DNA of 64,000 nt from contig NZ_HE610977.1 in NCBI RefSeq assembly GCF_000285495.1, forward strand, positions 136,858-200,857, given 5' to 3'. Within the stretch, counting starts at the first letter, position 1. Each line of letters starts with the position of its first letter. A program made the translations under genes and the position numbers. The notes under the pieces were generated by a model. The model was not told the origin of the DNA, did no database searches, and saw only the letters and a program-made list of their open reading frames with translations. The DNA comes from Oceanobacillus massiliensis str. N'diop (lineage in GTDB: Bacteria > Bacillota > Bacilli > Bacillales > Amphibacillaceae). This document shows, in pieces, positions 16,863 through 26,600 of the stretch.

Positions 16863-17408
16863 TTAATCAAGTGCTTCCAACGTAATATGATCATTTGTGT
16901 AGACACAAATTTCACCAGCAACTTCCAATGCAGTCTGAGCTATTTCCTTTGCAGTTAAATCTCCTGAATGTCTGACAAGGGCTCTCCCTGCACTCAATGC
17001 GTAATTTCCGCCAGATCCGATTGCTAAGATTCCATCATCTGGTTCAATTACTTCACCAGTGCCTGAAACCAGATACATATTATCTTTGTTCATAACAATC
17101 AGCATTGCTTCCAGCTTGCGAAGTACTTTATCAGTACGCCATTCCTGGGCCAGTTCAACAGAAGCCCTGGTCAGGTTTCCATTAAAAGCCTGCAGCTTGC
17201 CTTCGAACTTTTCAAAGAGAGTAAAAGCATCAGCAACCGAACCAGCAAAACCCGCCAGCACTTTACCGTTGAATAATGTACGGACCTTTTTGGCCTTGTG
17301 CTTCATCACAACAGCGTTGCCTAGCGTTACCTGTCCGTCACCACTCATCGCACATTGCCCTTTATGCTGAATCGCAAAAATGGTAGTGGCATGCATTTCA
17401 TTCGACAT
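16863..17408 (-). CDS. hslV: HslV (ClpQ), proteolytic core of the HslVU protease
   Basis: A 181-aa beta-type proteasome-like protease, the same length as B. subtilis ClpQ. The start [17 protein letters not shown] places six residues between the initiator Met and the TTIFA that is the mature N-terminus in proteobacterial HslV. B. subtilis ClpQ has a similar short extension and uses an N-terminal serine; S2 here could do the same. The core motifs [15 protein letters not shown] and [14 protein letters not shown] are present. The ATG at 17408 follows GAGGTGA by five bases; a GTG three codons upstream lies inside that site. Confidence 0.94.
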   Translation of the reverse strand: MSNEMHATTIFAIQHKGQCAMSGDGQVTLGNAVVMKHKAKKVRTLFNGKVLAGFAGSVADAFTLFEKFEGKLQAFNGNLTRASVELAQEWRTDKVLRKLEAMLIVMNKDNMYLVSGTGEVIEPDDGILAIGSGGNYALSAGRALVRHSGDLTAKEIAQTALEVAGEICVYTNDHITLEALD

Positions 17409-17433
17409 CCATTTCACCTCATTCGTTCAGGTT

Positions 17434-18342
17434 TTAATCATTTGCCCGCGGATGGCTTTTCATATAGACATCCCGAAGATGATCTTTTGTTACATGAGTG
17501 TATATCTGTGTAGAGGATAAACTTTCATGTCCCAGCAATTCCTGTACAGTACGAAGGTCTGCTCCTTCATTCAGCATATGGGTTGCAAATGTATGGCGCA
17601 ATTTATGCGGGTGAACATGAACGGTCAATGCAGCTCTTTCGACAATCTTGTTCAGAATCGTACGAATTCCCCTTGCAGTCAGCGGTTTTCCCCGGGCATT
17701 CAAAAAGACAGAGTCCGATGAGCTATCGGATTTATGAAGTAACTTCACCCTGCCTTCATTTATGTATGTCTCCAAGGCAATTTCCGCAAATCTTCCAAAT
17801 GGAACATAACGCTCTTTCCGGCCCTTACCTTTGACGAAAATAGTGCCTATAGAAAAATCAATATCCTCTAGTCTCATTCCCTGACATTCACTAACGCGTA
17901 TCCCAGTCCCATACAATACTTCAAGTATTGCCTGATCGCGTTGACCGGCTGGCTTTGTCATATCATTGACGTCAAACAACTTTTCCAATTCTTCCATATA
18001 TAGAAACCCGGGAACAGGCTTGCTTGTTTTCGGTAGATATATATGAATGAATGGATTGGTCTCAATCGATCTCTCACGCTCCAGAAATTTATAAAAACTT
18101 CTTAAGGAAGAAATTTTTCTGGAAACAGATTTCCTGCTTAATTGCTGATCATACAGCATTGTGAGAAATAGCCGTATTTCACGCTGTTCCACATTGTTCA
18201 GGCTCTGAATTCCTTCTTGATTGAGAAAGCCGAAAAACAGTTCAAGGTCGCTGCGATAATACTTGATAGTATAGGGGGAAGCATTTTTTTCAATCTGCAA
18301 ATACTCTATAAAAGCTTCACAATGATGCTTGAAGTTATCCAA
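17434..18342 (-). CDS. xerC: XerC/CodV-type tyrosine recombinase
   Basis: A 302-aa tyrosine recombinase with an N-terminal SAM-like core-binding domain (about residues 5-90) and the catalytic residues R (GTGIRVSE), K, HxLR (HPHKLRHTFA), H (LGHESLSSTQIY) and the nucleophile Y in IYTHV. It resolves chromosome dimers at dif with its partner recombinase. The start is a TTG at 18342 after GGGGTGA. The longer frame (to 18381) would begin upstream of the predicted transcription start, so it is excluded. It is first in the xerC-hslV-hslU-codY operon. Confidence 0.93.
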   Translation of the reverse strand: MDNFKHHCEAFIEYLQIEKNASPYTIKYYRSDLELFFGFLNQEGIQSLNNVEQREIRLFLTMLYDQQLSRKSVSRKISSLRSFYKFLERERSIETNPFIHIYLPKTSKPVPGFLYMEELEKLFDVNDMTKPAGQRDQAILEVLYGTGIRVSECQGMRLEDIDFSIGTIFVKGKGRKERYVPFGRFAEIALETYINEGRVKLLHKSDSSSDSVFLNARGKPLTARGIRTILNKIVERAALTVHVHPHKLRHTFATHMLNEGADLRTVQELLGHESLSSTQIYTHVTKDHLRDVYMKSHPRAND

Positions 18343-18369
18343 ATTTTCACCCCATTGAACCGCGGATAA

Positions 18370-18398
18370 ATAGTAGCACATTCTTTTAGAAAAAGCAA
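18370..18398 (-). promoter_or_regulatory. Promoter of xerC-hslV-hslU-codY
   Basis: TTGCTT and TACTAT with a 17-base spacer on the minus strand, 28 bases before the xerC TTG start. This is a good SigA match and implies a start of transcription near 18363. Confidence 0.6.
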
Positions 18399-18652
18399 TG
18401 AATTTAACTAAATTGTAACAAAATTCTGAATCGATATCAAACTCAATTATAACACAACATTTTAGTTTGTCATGTTAATTGTTGAATTTTGTCGATAAAA
18501 AGAGTTTGCCTGTAAAGTAAATTAGCTTACCAATGCGTTATTATATCGATTTGATAAAGCTTAGTCAACAAACTAATACCTAGTTTTTTCGAAATAGGCA
18601 CTACAGTGAAAGTTTTGTGAACATTGCTATTCCATTAATTTCCAAGTTGTTG

Positions 18653-18967
18653 CTATATTATTCCCAATTCATCAATTTTTTTCTTTGTATCGGGTGTACC
18701 CAGCTCATATATCTTTTGATAAATCTTAATGAGCGAATCATGGTATACTTCTCTTTCACTGTCTACTTTATCTTCATCAAAAGGTCTGAAATGGAAATCG
18801 AGAATCGCTTCTTTTGATTCCCCTTCCATTGTTTTAAACAATTCTTCTATTTCCAGCAGCTCACTTTCTTCCGCCTCGATTTCATACTCCACCTGATTAT
18901 CATCAATTGAAATTTCTCTTATCTCTTTTGAATCCACTGCAACGAAGTATTGCTTTTTATCAGCCAT
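18653..18967 (-). CDS. Hypothetical acidic protein in the usual trmFO position
   Basis: A 104-aa protein that I do not recognise. It is strongly acidic (an E/D-rich stretch at about residues 26-50), soluble, has no signal peptide or membrane helix, and shows no enzyme motif. The second half (FRPFDEDKVDSEREVYHDSLIKIYQKIYELG) looks helical. AGGAGG lies seven bases before the ATG, so it is likely a real gene. It stands alone between topA, whose terminator precedes it, and xerC, where B. subtilis and many relatives have trmFO. Confidence 0.7.
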   Translation of the reverse strand: MADKKQYFVAVDSKEIREISIDDNQVEYEIEAEESELLEIEELFKTMEGESKEAILDFHFRPFDEDKVDSEREVYHDSLIKIYQKIYELGTPDTKKKIDELGII

Positions 18968-19045
18968 TTTTTTGCCTCCTCTGTATTATAGTAGACATCT
19001 TCCCAAATAGCAGATAAATGAAACTTTGCCGGAAAAGGATCAACC

Positions 19046-19077
19046 AAAAGGAAAAGCTGTTCATTTTATGAACAGCT
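19046..19077 (-). terminator. Rho-independent terminator after topA
   Basis: AGCTGTTCAT and ATGAACAGCT form a perfect 10-bp stem with a 3-base loop on the minus strand, overlapping the topA stop codon, followed by TTTCCTTTT. Confidence 0.85.
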
Positions 19078-21154
19078 AACTCTGTGCTACCTCTTTGTAT
19101 TCACAATTCGTACACTGTACCTGTGCTTCTTTCTTCGTTTTCTTTTCAACGAGTAAAGAGTCACATTTCGGACATGGTCTTGAGATTGGCTTATCCCAGG
19201 AGACAAAATCACATTCCGGGAATCGATCACAGCCATAGAACGTCCTTCTTTTCTTTGATTTTCTTTCTACGACATTTCCTTCTTTGCATTTCGGGCATTT
19301 GACACCAATTTCTTTTAAAATCGGTTTTGTATTTCTGCATTCCGGAAAGTTGGAACAGGCGAGAAACTTTCCATATCTCCCCATTTTATATACCATTTCA
19401 TGACCGCAATTCTCACAATCAATACCTGCGGGCTCATCTTTGATTTCAATTTTTTCGATTTCCTTTTCCGCTTTTTCCAGACGTTTACTAAAACCGCCAT
19501 AGAACTCATCGATAATCTTCATCCACTCTATTTTACCCTCTTCAACGGAATCCAGGTCGTTTTCCATTTTGACGGTAAAATCGGCATCAATGATTTCCGG
19601 GAAGAATTCCTCTACCATCTCACAGACGATCGTTCCAAGTTCAGTAGGGATAAATCGCTTATTATCCATTGTTACATAGCCTCGGCGCTGGATGGTATCC
19701 AATGTCGGTGCATAGGTTGAAGGACGGCCTATTCCAAGCTCTTCCATCGTGCGCACCAGTCGGGCATCTGTATATCTTGGTGGTGGCTGTGTAAAATGCT
19801 GATTCGGAATAATTTCTTTTGAATCCACTGTCATACCTTCTGACAAATCAGGCAGTAATTTATCTTCCACCTTTTTATTATCATCCGTACCTTCCACATA
19901 TACTCTCATAAAGCCTTTGAACTTAATCTTGGATCCAGTTGCACGAAATTCTACATCATTGTTTAATAAATGAACTGTCATCGTGTCCATTACCGCCGGT
20001 GACATTTGGCTTGCAACAAAGCGTTCCCAAATCAGTTTGTATAACCGCAGCTGATCCCGGGACAATAAGTCTTTTATGGTTTTCGGATCCCTTAATGTAG
20101 AAGTTGGACGAATTGCTTCATGGGCATCCTGGGCACCTTCCTTATTTTTCACTGGCTTTGATGTGCCGAGATACTCTTTTCCATAATTTTCTTCTATATA
20201 ACCCTTTGCTTCTTGCTTTGCTGTTTCAGAGATACGGGTAGAATCCGTACGCATGTACGTAATTAAACCGGTAATGCCTCCTGCCTTTCTGCCTAAATCG
20301 ATTCCCTCATACAGCTGCTGGGCAATCATCATTGTTTTCTTTGCCCGGAAGTTAAGCTTTCTTGCTGCCTCCTGCTGCAGGGAAGAGGTAATAAACGGCT
20401 GTGCAGGATTTCTTTTGCGTTCGCGTTTATTTACTTTATCGACCGTAAACTTATTGCCATCCATTTTAGCTTTAATATCGTTTACATCGCTCTCTGTTTT
20501 CAGTTCTGTTTTTTTGCCATTGATTCCAAAGAAAGACCCTTCAAAAATTTCCTTGTCTTTCTGGAACTGTGCATCGATTGACCAATACTCTTCAGGTTCA
20601 AATTTTTCGATTTCTTTTTCCCTGTCGAGGATCATCTTGAGGGCTACCGATTGCACCCGCCCCGCACTTAGTCCCTTTTTAACTTTTTTCCAAAGTAACG
20701 GACTGATGTTATAGCCTACCAGGCGATCAAGAATCCTTCTAGCCTGTTGCGCATCGACCAGATCCAAATCAATGGAACGGGGATGCTTAAATGACTCTTT
20801 AATGGCATCTTTGGTAATTTCATTAAATACCACTCGGCAAGGCGAATTTTCATCTACGTTCAAAATATGGGCTAAATGCCAGGCGATTGCCTCCCCTTCT
20901 CTGTCGGGGTCGGCCGCGAGATATATTTTCTTCGCCTTTTTCGCTGACTTTCTCAATTCCTTAAGGACGTCGCCTTTGCCTCGGATCGTGATATATTTTG
21001 GTTTATAATTATCATCCACGTCCACACCCATTTGACTTTTCGGCAAATCACGAATGTGGCCCATGGATGCTTTAACCGTATATTTTTTTCCTAAATAGCG
21101 TTCAATCGTTTTTGCTTTCGCTGGCGATTCAACTATTACCAGATAATCTGACAT
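19076..21154 (-). CDS. topA: TopA, DNA topoisomerase I
   Basis: A 692-aa type IA topoisomerase. It has the N-terminal TOPRIM domain ([15 protein letters not shown] at about residues 8-22; [15 protein letters not shown] at about 80-94), the active-site tyrosine in [12 protein letters not shown] (about 296-307), and three C-terminal Cys4 zinc ribbons (CENCGHE..., CPKCKEG..., CPKCDSL...). It relaxes negative supercoils. It has its own promoter and terminator, so it is monocistronic here, separated from dprA by 128 bases. Confidence 0.98.
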   Translation of the reverse strand: MSDYLVIVESPAKAKTIERYLGKKYTVKASMGHIRDLPKSQMGVDVDDNYKPKYITIRGKGDVLKELRKSAKKAKKIYLAADPDREGEAIAWHLAHILNVDENSPCRVVFNEITKDAIKESFKHPRSIDLDLVDAQQARRILDRLVGYNISPLLWKKVKKGLSAGRVQSVALKMILDREKEIEKFEPEEYWSIDAQFQKDKEIFEGSFFGINGKKTELKTESDVNDIKAKMDGNKFTVDKVNKRERKRNPAQPFITSSLQQEAARKLNFRAKKTMMIAQQLYEGIDLGRKAGGITGLITYMRTDSTRISETAKQEAKGYIEENYGKEYLGTSKPVKNKEGAQDAHEAIRPTSTLRDPKTIKDLLSRDQLRLYKLIWERFVASQMSPAVMDTMTVHLLNNDVEFRATGSKIKFKGFMRVYVEGTDDNKKVEDKLLPDLSEGMTVDSKEIIPNQHFTQPPPRYTDARLVRTMEELGIGRPSTYAPTLDTIQRRGYVTMDNKRFIPTELGTIVCEMVEEFFPEIIDADFTVKMENDLDSVEEGKIEWMKIIDEFYGGFSKRLEKAEKEIEKIEIKDEPAGIDCENCGHEMVYKMGRYGKFLACSNFPECRNTKPILKEIGVKCPKCKEGNVVERKSKKRRTFYGCDRFPECDFVSWDKPISRPCPKCDSLLVEKKTKKEAQVQCTNCEYKEVAQS

Positions 21155-21206
21155 GATAGTGCCTCCTATAATGAGGTTGACAATTTACGATTGGAAATCT
21201 TTCCTA

Positions 21207-21235
21207 ATACTAAATTCATAATATAAATTTGTCAA
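21207..21235 (-). promoter_or_regulatory. Promoter of topA
   Basis: TTGACA (perfect) and TAGTAT with a 17-base spacer on the minus strand, about 53 bases before the topA ATG, which has AGGAGG as its ribosome binding site. Confidence 0.75.
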
Positions 21236-21282
21236 ACTTACGATACTCCAAACTTTATTGCTATGCAATTTATTCATTATTC

Positions 21283-22152
21283 TCATTGCCAGTCTTCTTT
21301 AATATCGGCAGCTTCATGAACGAGCTTCGCCCCATCCTGGATCATCCTGTGGCAGCCTTTTGTCTGAGGATGTGCGGGCGACCCAGGAACAGCATACACT
21401 TCCCTTCCCTGATCAAGGGCCTGTTCGACAGTAATCAGTGTACCACTGCGTTCAGTTGCTTCAATAACAAGCGTTCCATAGCTCAATCCGCTTATGATAC
21501 GATTTCTTTCAGGAAAATGATATCGTACAGGCGGAGTGTCTGGGGGATACTCCGTCAAGACTAAACCCTTCCTGGCTATTTGATGGAATAGAGAAATATT
21601 TTGCTTTGGATAGATATGATGAAAACCGCTGCCCAGGACTGCGATAGTCTTGCCGCCCTCTGCCAGGGCAATTTTATGTGCTAAACTGTCAATTCCTTTT
21701 GCCATTCCGCTTACGATAAGACAATTTTCTTTCAAAAGCGGCTTTACGATCAGTTCCATTTTTTGTACTGCATCTGGAGATGGTTTTCTGGTACCAATTA
21801 CACTTAAGGCAGGAGAAAAGGATAATAATGACGTGTCGCCGAGAGCGTATAATACGAGGGGAGCGTCTTTTATTGTATTTAACACAGGTGAATATGATTC
21901 GTCAACTATTGTGATGATTTTAAATTTTTTCAAATCATCGAGGATCCGCTGTCTTAAAGCTAGATTATGAAGGTCGGAATAAAATAATGAAGCATTTTTA
22001 TGAGGCAGTAAAAACTGTCTTGTTATTTCTGCGGGGGTATAGTTGTAGATTTCTTTAAGTGAAGGGTCCTGCTGAAGGAGACGATAGATAAACCTTCTCG
22101 ATATTCCGCGGCAACGCTGCAAATGAACTATTCTTTCACGAACGGTTTCCAA
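21283..22152 (-). CDS. dprA: DprA/Smf, DNA processing protein for transformation
   Basis: A 289-aa protein with the DprA Rossmann-like fold: SVIGTRKPS, SGMAKGIDSLAHKIAL, AVLGSGFHHIYPKQN, the FPERNRIISGLS motif and a RSGTLITVEQALDQGREVYAVPG stretch towards the C-terminus. It loads RecA on incoming single-stranded DNA in natural transformation. The N-terminal part is poorly conserved, as usual. The start is a TTG at 22152 with AAAGGAT upstream; the open frame continues 21 codons further without a ribosome binding site. Confidence 0.92.
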   Translation of the reverse strand: METVRERIVHLQRCRGISRRFIYRLLQQDPSLKEIYNYTPAEITRQFLLPHKNASLFYSDLHNLALRQRILDDLKKFKIITIVDESYSPVLNTIKDAPLVLYALGDTSLLSFSPALSVIGTRKPSPDAVQKMELIVKPLLKENCLIVSGMAKGIDSLAHKIALAEGGKTIAVLGSGFHHIYPKQNISLFHQIARKGLVLTEYPPDTPPVRYHFPERNRIISGLSYGTLVIEATERSGTLITVEQALDQGREVYAVPGSPAHPQTKGCHRMIQDGAKLVHEAADIKEDWQ

Positions 22153-22316
22153 TAAACATCTATCCTTTCTTAAATAGAGTAAGAACCCGGCAGGAGTATT
22201 CTGCCAGGCACTCATTTTAAAACATGCTGCATAAAGACCATGGCCAAAGGCTGGTTTCCATCTCTATTAGTGCAAGTATGTCCCTGCCTATGCCACTTGC
22301 TAGTCCCCATTGCTAT

Positions 22317-23219
22317 TTAATGTGTTTTACATTTTTCTTCCAGCCCTTTTTCTTTTAGGACTTTAATCATTGTTTCTCCCATTACTGCCGGGGTTTCGGC
22401 AACGGTAATACCGCATGCTTCCATTGCTTTTGTCTTTTCGGCTGCTGTTCCTTTACCACCGGAAATAATGGCTCCTGCGTGTCCCATACGTTTACCTGGA
22501 GGAGCAGTTGCTCCACCAATAAAGCCGACAACTGGCTTGTTCATATTTGCTTGAACCCATTCAGCCGCTTCTTCTTCAGCCGTGCCGCCAATTTCACCAA
22601 TCATGATAACTGCTTCTGTTTCCGGGTCATCATTGAATTCTTTTAGAACATCTATAAAGTTTGTCCCGTTAACGGGATCTCCGCCAATCCCCACTGCGGA
22701 TGTTTGACCATATCCCGCCTGAGTCAATTGATGTACCGCTTCATAGGTCAATGTTCCAGATCTTGATACTACTCCGATATGACCCTTTTTATGAATATAA
22801 CCTGGCATTATACCGATTTTGGATTCATCTGCAGTGATGACACCTGGACAGTTTGGCCCGATCAAACGGGTTTTCTTACCTTCCAAATACCGTTTAACCT
22901 TTACCATATCCAGTACAGGAATATGCTCTGTAATACAAATTACCAAATCCAATTCAGCATCTGCTGCTTCAATGATCGCATCTGCCGCAAAAGGAGCAGG
23001 TACATAGATAACAGAAGCTGTAGCACCTGAAGCATCTACCGCATCTTTAACCGTATTGTATACCGGTACACCTTCTACTTCAGAACCCGCTTTTTTCGGA
23101 GTTACGCCAGCGACAATTTTTGTGCCATATTCGAGCATTTGTTTCGTATGAAATTTGGCTGTTCCACCTGTAATCCCCTGGACAATTACTTTTGTATCTT
23201 TATTTATATAAACACTCAT
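22317..23219 (-). CDS. sucD: SucD, succinyl-CoA synthetase alpha subunit
   Basis: A 300-aa subunit with the CoA-binding Rossmann domain ([20 protein letters not shown] at about residues 13-32), the phosphohistidine region [10 protein letters not shown] (about 247-256) and the [13 protein letters not shown] loop. With SucC it makes ATP or GTP from succinyl-CoA in the TCA cycle. It follows sucC by 41 bases. No clear terminator follows it before dprA. Confidence 0.97.
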   Translation of the reverse strand: MSVYINKDTKVIVQGITGGTAKFHTKQMLEYGTKIVAGVTPKKAGSEVEGVPVYNTVKDAVDASGATASVIYVPAPFAADAIIEAADAELDLVICITEHIPVLDMVKVKRYLEGKKTRLIGPNCPGVITADESKIGIMPGYIHKKGHIGVVSRSGTLTYEAVHQLTQAGYGQTSAVGIGGDPVNGTNFIDVLKEFNDDPETEAVIMIGEIGGTAEEEAAEWVQANMNKPVVGFIGGATAPPGKRMGHAGAIISGGKGTAAEKTKAMEACGITVAETPAVMGETMIKVLKEKGLEEKCKTH

Positions 23220-23260
23220 TTTCGTCCGTCCTTTCTATATTAAGAAATATTTTCTTAAGA

Positions 23261-24421
23261 TTAACCGACCATGGAAACGATTTTTTCAGCACCATCCGCC
23301 ATTGAGCTTGCTGAAGTAATATTCAATCCGGACTCTTCTAGAATCTGTTTGCCTTTATCTACATTGGTTCCTTCCAGGCGCACGACAAGCGGTAATTCCA
23401 ATCCTACTTGTTTCGTTGCTTCGACAACTCCCTCGGCAATAACATCACACTTCATGATGCCGCCAAAGATATTTACAAAAATCCCCTTAACATTTTGGTC
23501 GGACAGAATAATTTTAAATGCTTCTGTAACTTTTTCAGCTGTGGCACCGCCCCCAACATCAAGGAAGTTAGCGGGGTCGCCGCCATAATGCTTGATAATA
23601 TCCATTGTGGACATTGCAAGACCAGCACCATTGACCATGCAGCCAATATTTCCATCCAATGACACATAGCTCAAATCGTACTTAGATGCTTCTGTCTCCT
23701 TCTCATCTTCCTCTTCTAAATCACGAAGCTCCTGAATTCCTTTTTGACGGTATAATGCATTATCGTCAAAATTTAGCTTCGCATCGAGTGCAAGCACCTC
23801 TCCATCACCGGTAGTCACGAGTGGATTGATTTCTGCAATCGAGCAGTCTTTCTCAATGAATGCATTGTATAAACCTGTCATGAATTTGACGGCCTTGCCT
23901 ATTAATTCGTCAGGTATATTAATATTGAATGCCAATCTTCTAGCTTGGTAGGGTAATAGCCCAACAACAGGATCGATAATCTCCTTGAAGATTTTTTCAG
24001 GCGTAGCTTCTGCCACTTCTTCTATTTCTGTACCGCCCTCTTCAGATGCCATAAATACGACACGGGAAGTAGCCCTGTCAAGTACTGCACCCACGTAATA
24101 TTCCTTTTGAATATCACAGCCTTCTTCAATAAGTAAACGTTTAACTTCTTTACCTTCTGGACCTGTCTGATGTGTCACCAAAGTTTTACCGAGAATTTCA
24201 TCCGAATATGTACGAACTTCTTCCAAGTTCTTAGCAACTTTAACACCACCAGCTTTACCACGGCCACCGGCATGAATCTGCGCTTTGACAACGGTTACAC
24301 TTGTGCCAAGTTTTTCCGCTGCCTGAACAGCTTCATCTACTGTGTATGCAACATAGCCCCTGGGAACCTTCACACCAAATTCGCGTAGAACTTCTTTACC
24401 TTGATACTCGTGAATGTTCAT
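23261..24421 (-). CDS. sucC: SucC, succinyl-CoA synthetase beta subunit
   Basis: A 386-aa ATP-grasp subunit starting [17 protein letters not shown]. It has the nucleotide-binding segment [18 protein letters not shown] (about residues 45-62) and the C-terminal CoA-ligase domain [20 protein letters not shown] and [13 protein letters not shown]. The start at 24421 has AGGAGG seven bases upstream; an in-frame ATG 8 codons further up does not fit the family. It is first in the sucCD operon, with its own promoter. Confidence 0.97.
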   Translation of the reverse strand: MNIHEYQGKEVLREFGVKVPRGYVAYTVDEAVQAAEKLGTSVTVVKAQIHAGGRGKAGGVKVAKNLEEVRTYSDEILGKTLVTHQTGPEGKEVKRLLIEEGCDIQKEYYVGAVLDRATSRVVFMASEEGGTEIEEVAEATPEKIFKEIIDPVVGLLPYQARRLAFNINIPDELIGKAVKFMTGLYNAFIEKDCSIAEINPLVTTGDGEVLALDAKLNFDDNALYRQKGIQELRDLEEEDEKETEASKYDLSYVSLDGNIGCMVNGAGLAMSTMDIIKHYGGDPANFLDVGGGATAEKVTEAFKIILSDQNVKGIFVNIFGGIMKCDVIAEGVVEATKQVGLELPLVVRLEGTNVDKGKQILEESGLNITSASSMADGAEKIVSMVG

Positions 24422-24454
24422 CTTCCATCCTCCTATCAATTTCATTGCAACTCT

Positions 24455-24483
24455 ATTGTATTAAAAAAAATCAAATTTCACAA
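24455..24483 (-). promoter_or_regulatory. Promoter of sucCD
   Basis: TTGTGA and TACAAT with a 17-base spacer on the minus strand, 34 bases before the sucC ATG. The -35 and spacer overlap the hairpin and T-run of the preceding terminator. Confidence 0.65.
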
Positions 24484-24500
24484 GAATTAGCGAAATTTGA
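24462..24500 (-). terminator. AT-rich terminator (or operator) between ylqH and sucC
   Basis: TCAAATTTC and GAAATTTGA form a perfect 9-bp inverted repeat with a 12-base loop (24471-24500), followed on the minus strand by eight T. As RNA it is a weak-stem intrinsic terminator for ylqG-ylqH. As DNA the symmetric repeat covers the sucC -35 box, so a repressor site is an alternative reading. Confidence 0.6.
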
Positions 24501-24528
24501 TTAATTTATAGTTTTATATTCTTAGCCA

Positions 24529-24801
24529 TTATTTGTCACTCATTTGCTTGTCTGCTTGATAGACAAACGCAAACACTTCTGCTACCGCCTGGTACAATTC
24601 CTCTGGTATTTTTTCATTTATATTCAGTTCTGCCAGCAGTCCTACCAGTGAAGCATCCTCAAGTATCGGTACTTCACTTTCCTTAGCCTTCTTGATTATT
24701 TCGTCTGCAACTAGACCTTTCCCAGTTGCAGTAACCGTCGGAGCAAAATCCTTATCTTGATCGTACCGAAGTGCTGCAGCCATCTTACGTTTCATTGTCA
24801 T
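24529..24801 (-). CDS. ylqH: YlqH, FlhB-like C-terminal domain protein
   Basis: A 90-aa protein resembling the cytoplasmic C-terminal domain of FlhB/YscU without its membrane part. The region DFAPTVTATGKGLVADEIIKKAKESEVPI aligns with the part after the NPTH cleavage site of FlhB; the site itself reads APTV, so self-cleavage is not expected. It overlaps ylqG by 4 bases (ATGA). The pair ylqG-ylqH occurs at this place in B. subtilis; the function is unknown and a link to flagellar export is inferred from the domains. Confidence 0.85.
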   Translation of the reverse strand: MTMKRKMAAALRYDQDKDFAPTVTATGKGLVADEIIKKAKESEVPILEDASLVGLLAELNINEKIPEELYQAVAEVFAFVYQADKQMSDK

Positions 24802-26576
24802 ATCCGATAATCCACTCCTTGATAGGTTGGCTGAAACGACGTTGCTTCCACATTCTTGCTATCCTTTTGCTGTTCCTGCAATGGCTTGAAATGGACCGAG
24901 GACAAATGATAATTTAACGTCGCCAGTCCTTGTGATAGTACAGGTTGGATAGAGACGGTATTCCTTTTTAAATCCTGAGCATCATTGTAAATGGTAACTG
25001 AAACAGAACGCTTTTGAATATGCATGTCTATCACTGTTTCTTTCAGCTGTTCCAGATCCAAATAAAACAGGATTCTGCAATAATCCGGATCAATCTTGCC
25101 ATCCGCTGTCTTCCGGCTTTCAAATTCAAGCTCCATATCTTGCTTTAATCCCAGCTTTTCGGCTGGAACCTGAAGAGCAGCCTGGATGAAATTGGCAGAT
25201 TCATTAACTGAATTTAGTTGCATTCCATTTATAAAATGCGTCAGCTGTGCAGCTTTGTCCCCCATAACACCTTCTCCCTGCTGTACGAGCTGGATCAGCA
25301 TGGATTTGATACTCTGATTTTCTTCTAACGTATTCGTTGCAATCTGGCTTTCATAGGATAATCCGGTAAACTGCAGGATTTGATTCAACTGCTGCATGAA
25401 TTGATCTTTTGGTGAAAGAAGCATAAATAATTTATCCAGATTTACAGAAGCCAACGTATTATTCAATTGGGCAAACGTTTGGGCTTTGCTGAAGGTTTCA
25501 AGCATAGTCAATAACCGTTCCAACTGAGGCAGGTCATTGGAAATAATTCTTTGTGACTGCCCTTGGTCCACGGCTAGCAGCGGCGCTATTTTCTGTGCCA
25601 TATCATCACGGAGCTTCACAAAATCACTCTGTGTTAATACAGCACCATTTGATGTGGCCTGGTTCAGCTTGGATCCCCATATTTTCAGAAGCTCCTGTGA
25701 CTCTGCTAGTAGCATTTGCTTGTTCGAATTGACTTGTTCAAGTACCTGCAAAACCGTCGAATGGTTTAACTGGAATGGTAACTTCACTTCCTGTAATGGT
25801 GGTGTATTTACCTTATCTGCCAATAATGGCTCCATCTGTTTCCATTCCGATTTCCAGGTCTGAAAATCCACATTTTGTGGGATCATTCCCATATGCTTTA
25901 CGATTTGAAATAACTGCTGGCTATTGCTGCTATTGTCTGCAATAACCTGCCTGATCAAGGCCATTTTCTCACTTAATGGCGGCTCGATCAGCTGTTCAAT
26001 CCGCATGGACAGCTCTGAAGTTGAACGCGATTTAAGCTGCTGCAGCATTTCGGACAGCTGGTGGCTGAAATCACTTGACTGTTTCGTATACAGAGCCTGG
26101 AAAACATTTTCTGTAACAGGCAGCCTGCGTGCTATCATTCCAATTAAAATCTGCTGGGCCTTCCCTTTATCTTTAACGGTATCAAGAATCTGCAACGCAC
26201 GACTCACTTGCTCTCTGTCATATGGAATATTTGCATTCACGATAGCTTGTATAAAGGAACTGTTGCCTTTGCTGGATTTTATGCCTAGTTGATCCATAAG
26301 CTTCTCCAACGCCATCTGGGATTGCCCTTTCACTTGTTCACTAAGAACCTTCAGATGAATCATTTCATCTGAAGATTGAACCTGGAAGTGATATCTGTTA
26401 TCTATCGTTAGGGAGGCTTCCAATTGAGCAATCAGCTTCTGCCCGCCAAGTTGAATTTGTGCTTTATTATCCGGATAAAGCTTCAGTATTTTCCCTTGAA
26501 CTATTTGTCCGGGTCTTAGGCTCTGCTGTGTCTGGAGAACCTTAGCCATTTCTCCATTTATTTTAAATATACTCAT
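24798..26576 (-). CDS. ylqG: YlqG, FliK-like C-terminal domain protein
   Basis: A 592-aa, Q/S/L-rich, mostly helical protein with no signal peptide. The first 60 residues contain a small beta-rich stretch (GQIVQGKILKLYPDNKAQIQLGGQKLIAQLE), and the C-terminal 130 residues resemble a FliK export-switch domain (RILFYLDLEQLKETVIDMHIQKRSVSVTIYND). Together with YlqH it forms a FliK/FlhB-like pair outside the flagellar operon. The role is unknown. It follows rnhB by 24 bases. Confidence 0.8.
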   Translation of the reverse strand: MSIFKINGEMAKVLQTQQSLRPGQIVQGKILKLYPDNKAQIQLGGQKLIAQLEASLTIDNRYHFQVQSSDEMIHLKVLSEQVKGQSQMALEKLMDQLGIKSSKGNSSFIQAIVNANIPYDREQVSRALQILDTVKDKGKAQQILIGMIARRLPVTENVFQALYTKQSSDFSHQLSEMLQQLKSRSTSELSMRIEQLIEPPLSEKMALIRQVIADNSSNSQQLFQIVKHMGMIPQNVDFQTWKSEWKQMEPLLADKVNTPPLQEVKLPFQLNHSTVLQVLEQVNSNKQMLLAESQELLKIWGSKLNQATSNGAVLTQSDFVKLRDDMAQKIAPLLAVDQGQSQRIISNDLPQLERLLTMLETFSKAQTFAQLNNTLASVNLDKLFMLLSPKDQFMQQLNQILQFTGLSYESQIATNTLEENQSIKSMLIQLVQQGEGVMGDKAAQLTHFINGMQLNSVNESANFIQAALQVPAEKLGLKQDMELEFESRKTADGKIDPDYCRILFYLDLEQLKETVIDMHIQKRSVSVTIYNDAQDLKRNTVSIQPVLSQGLATLNYHLSSVHFKPLQEQQKDSKNVEATSFQPTYQGVDYRI

Positions 26577-26600
26577 TGGTTTACATCCCTCACTCTTCTA

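Noticed and set aside
22153-22316. Terminator after sucD
   Set aside because: Only a short CAAGT/ACTTG pairing with a long loop and no T-run was seen; too weak to call.
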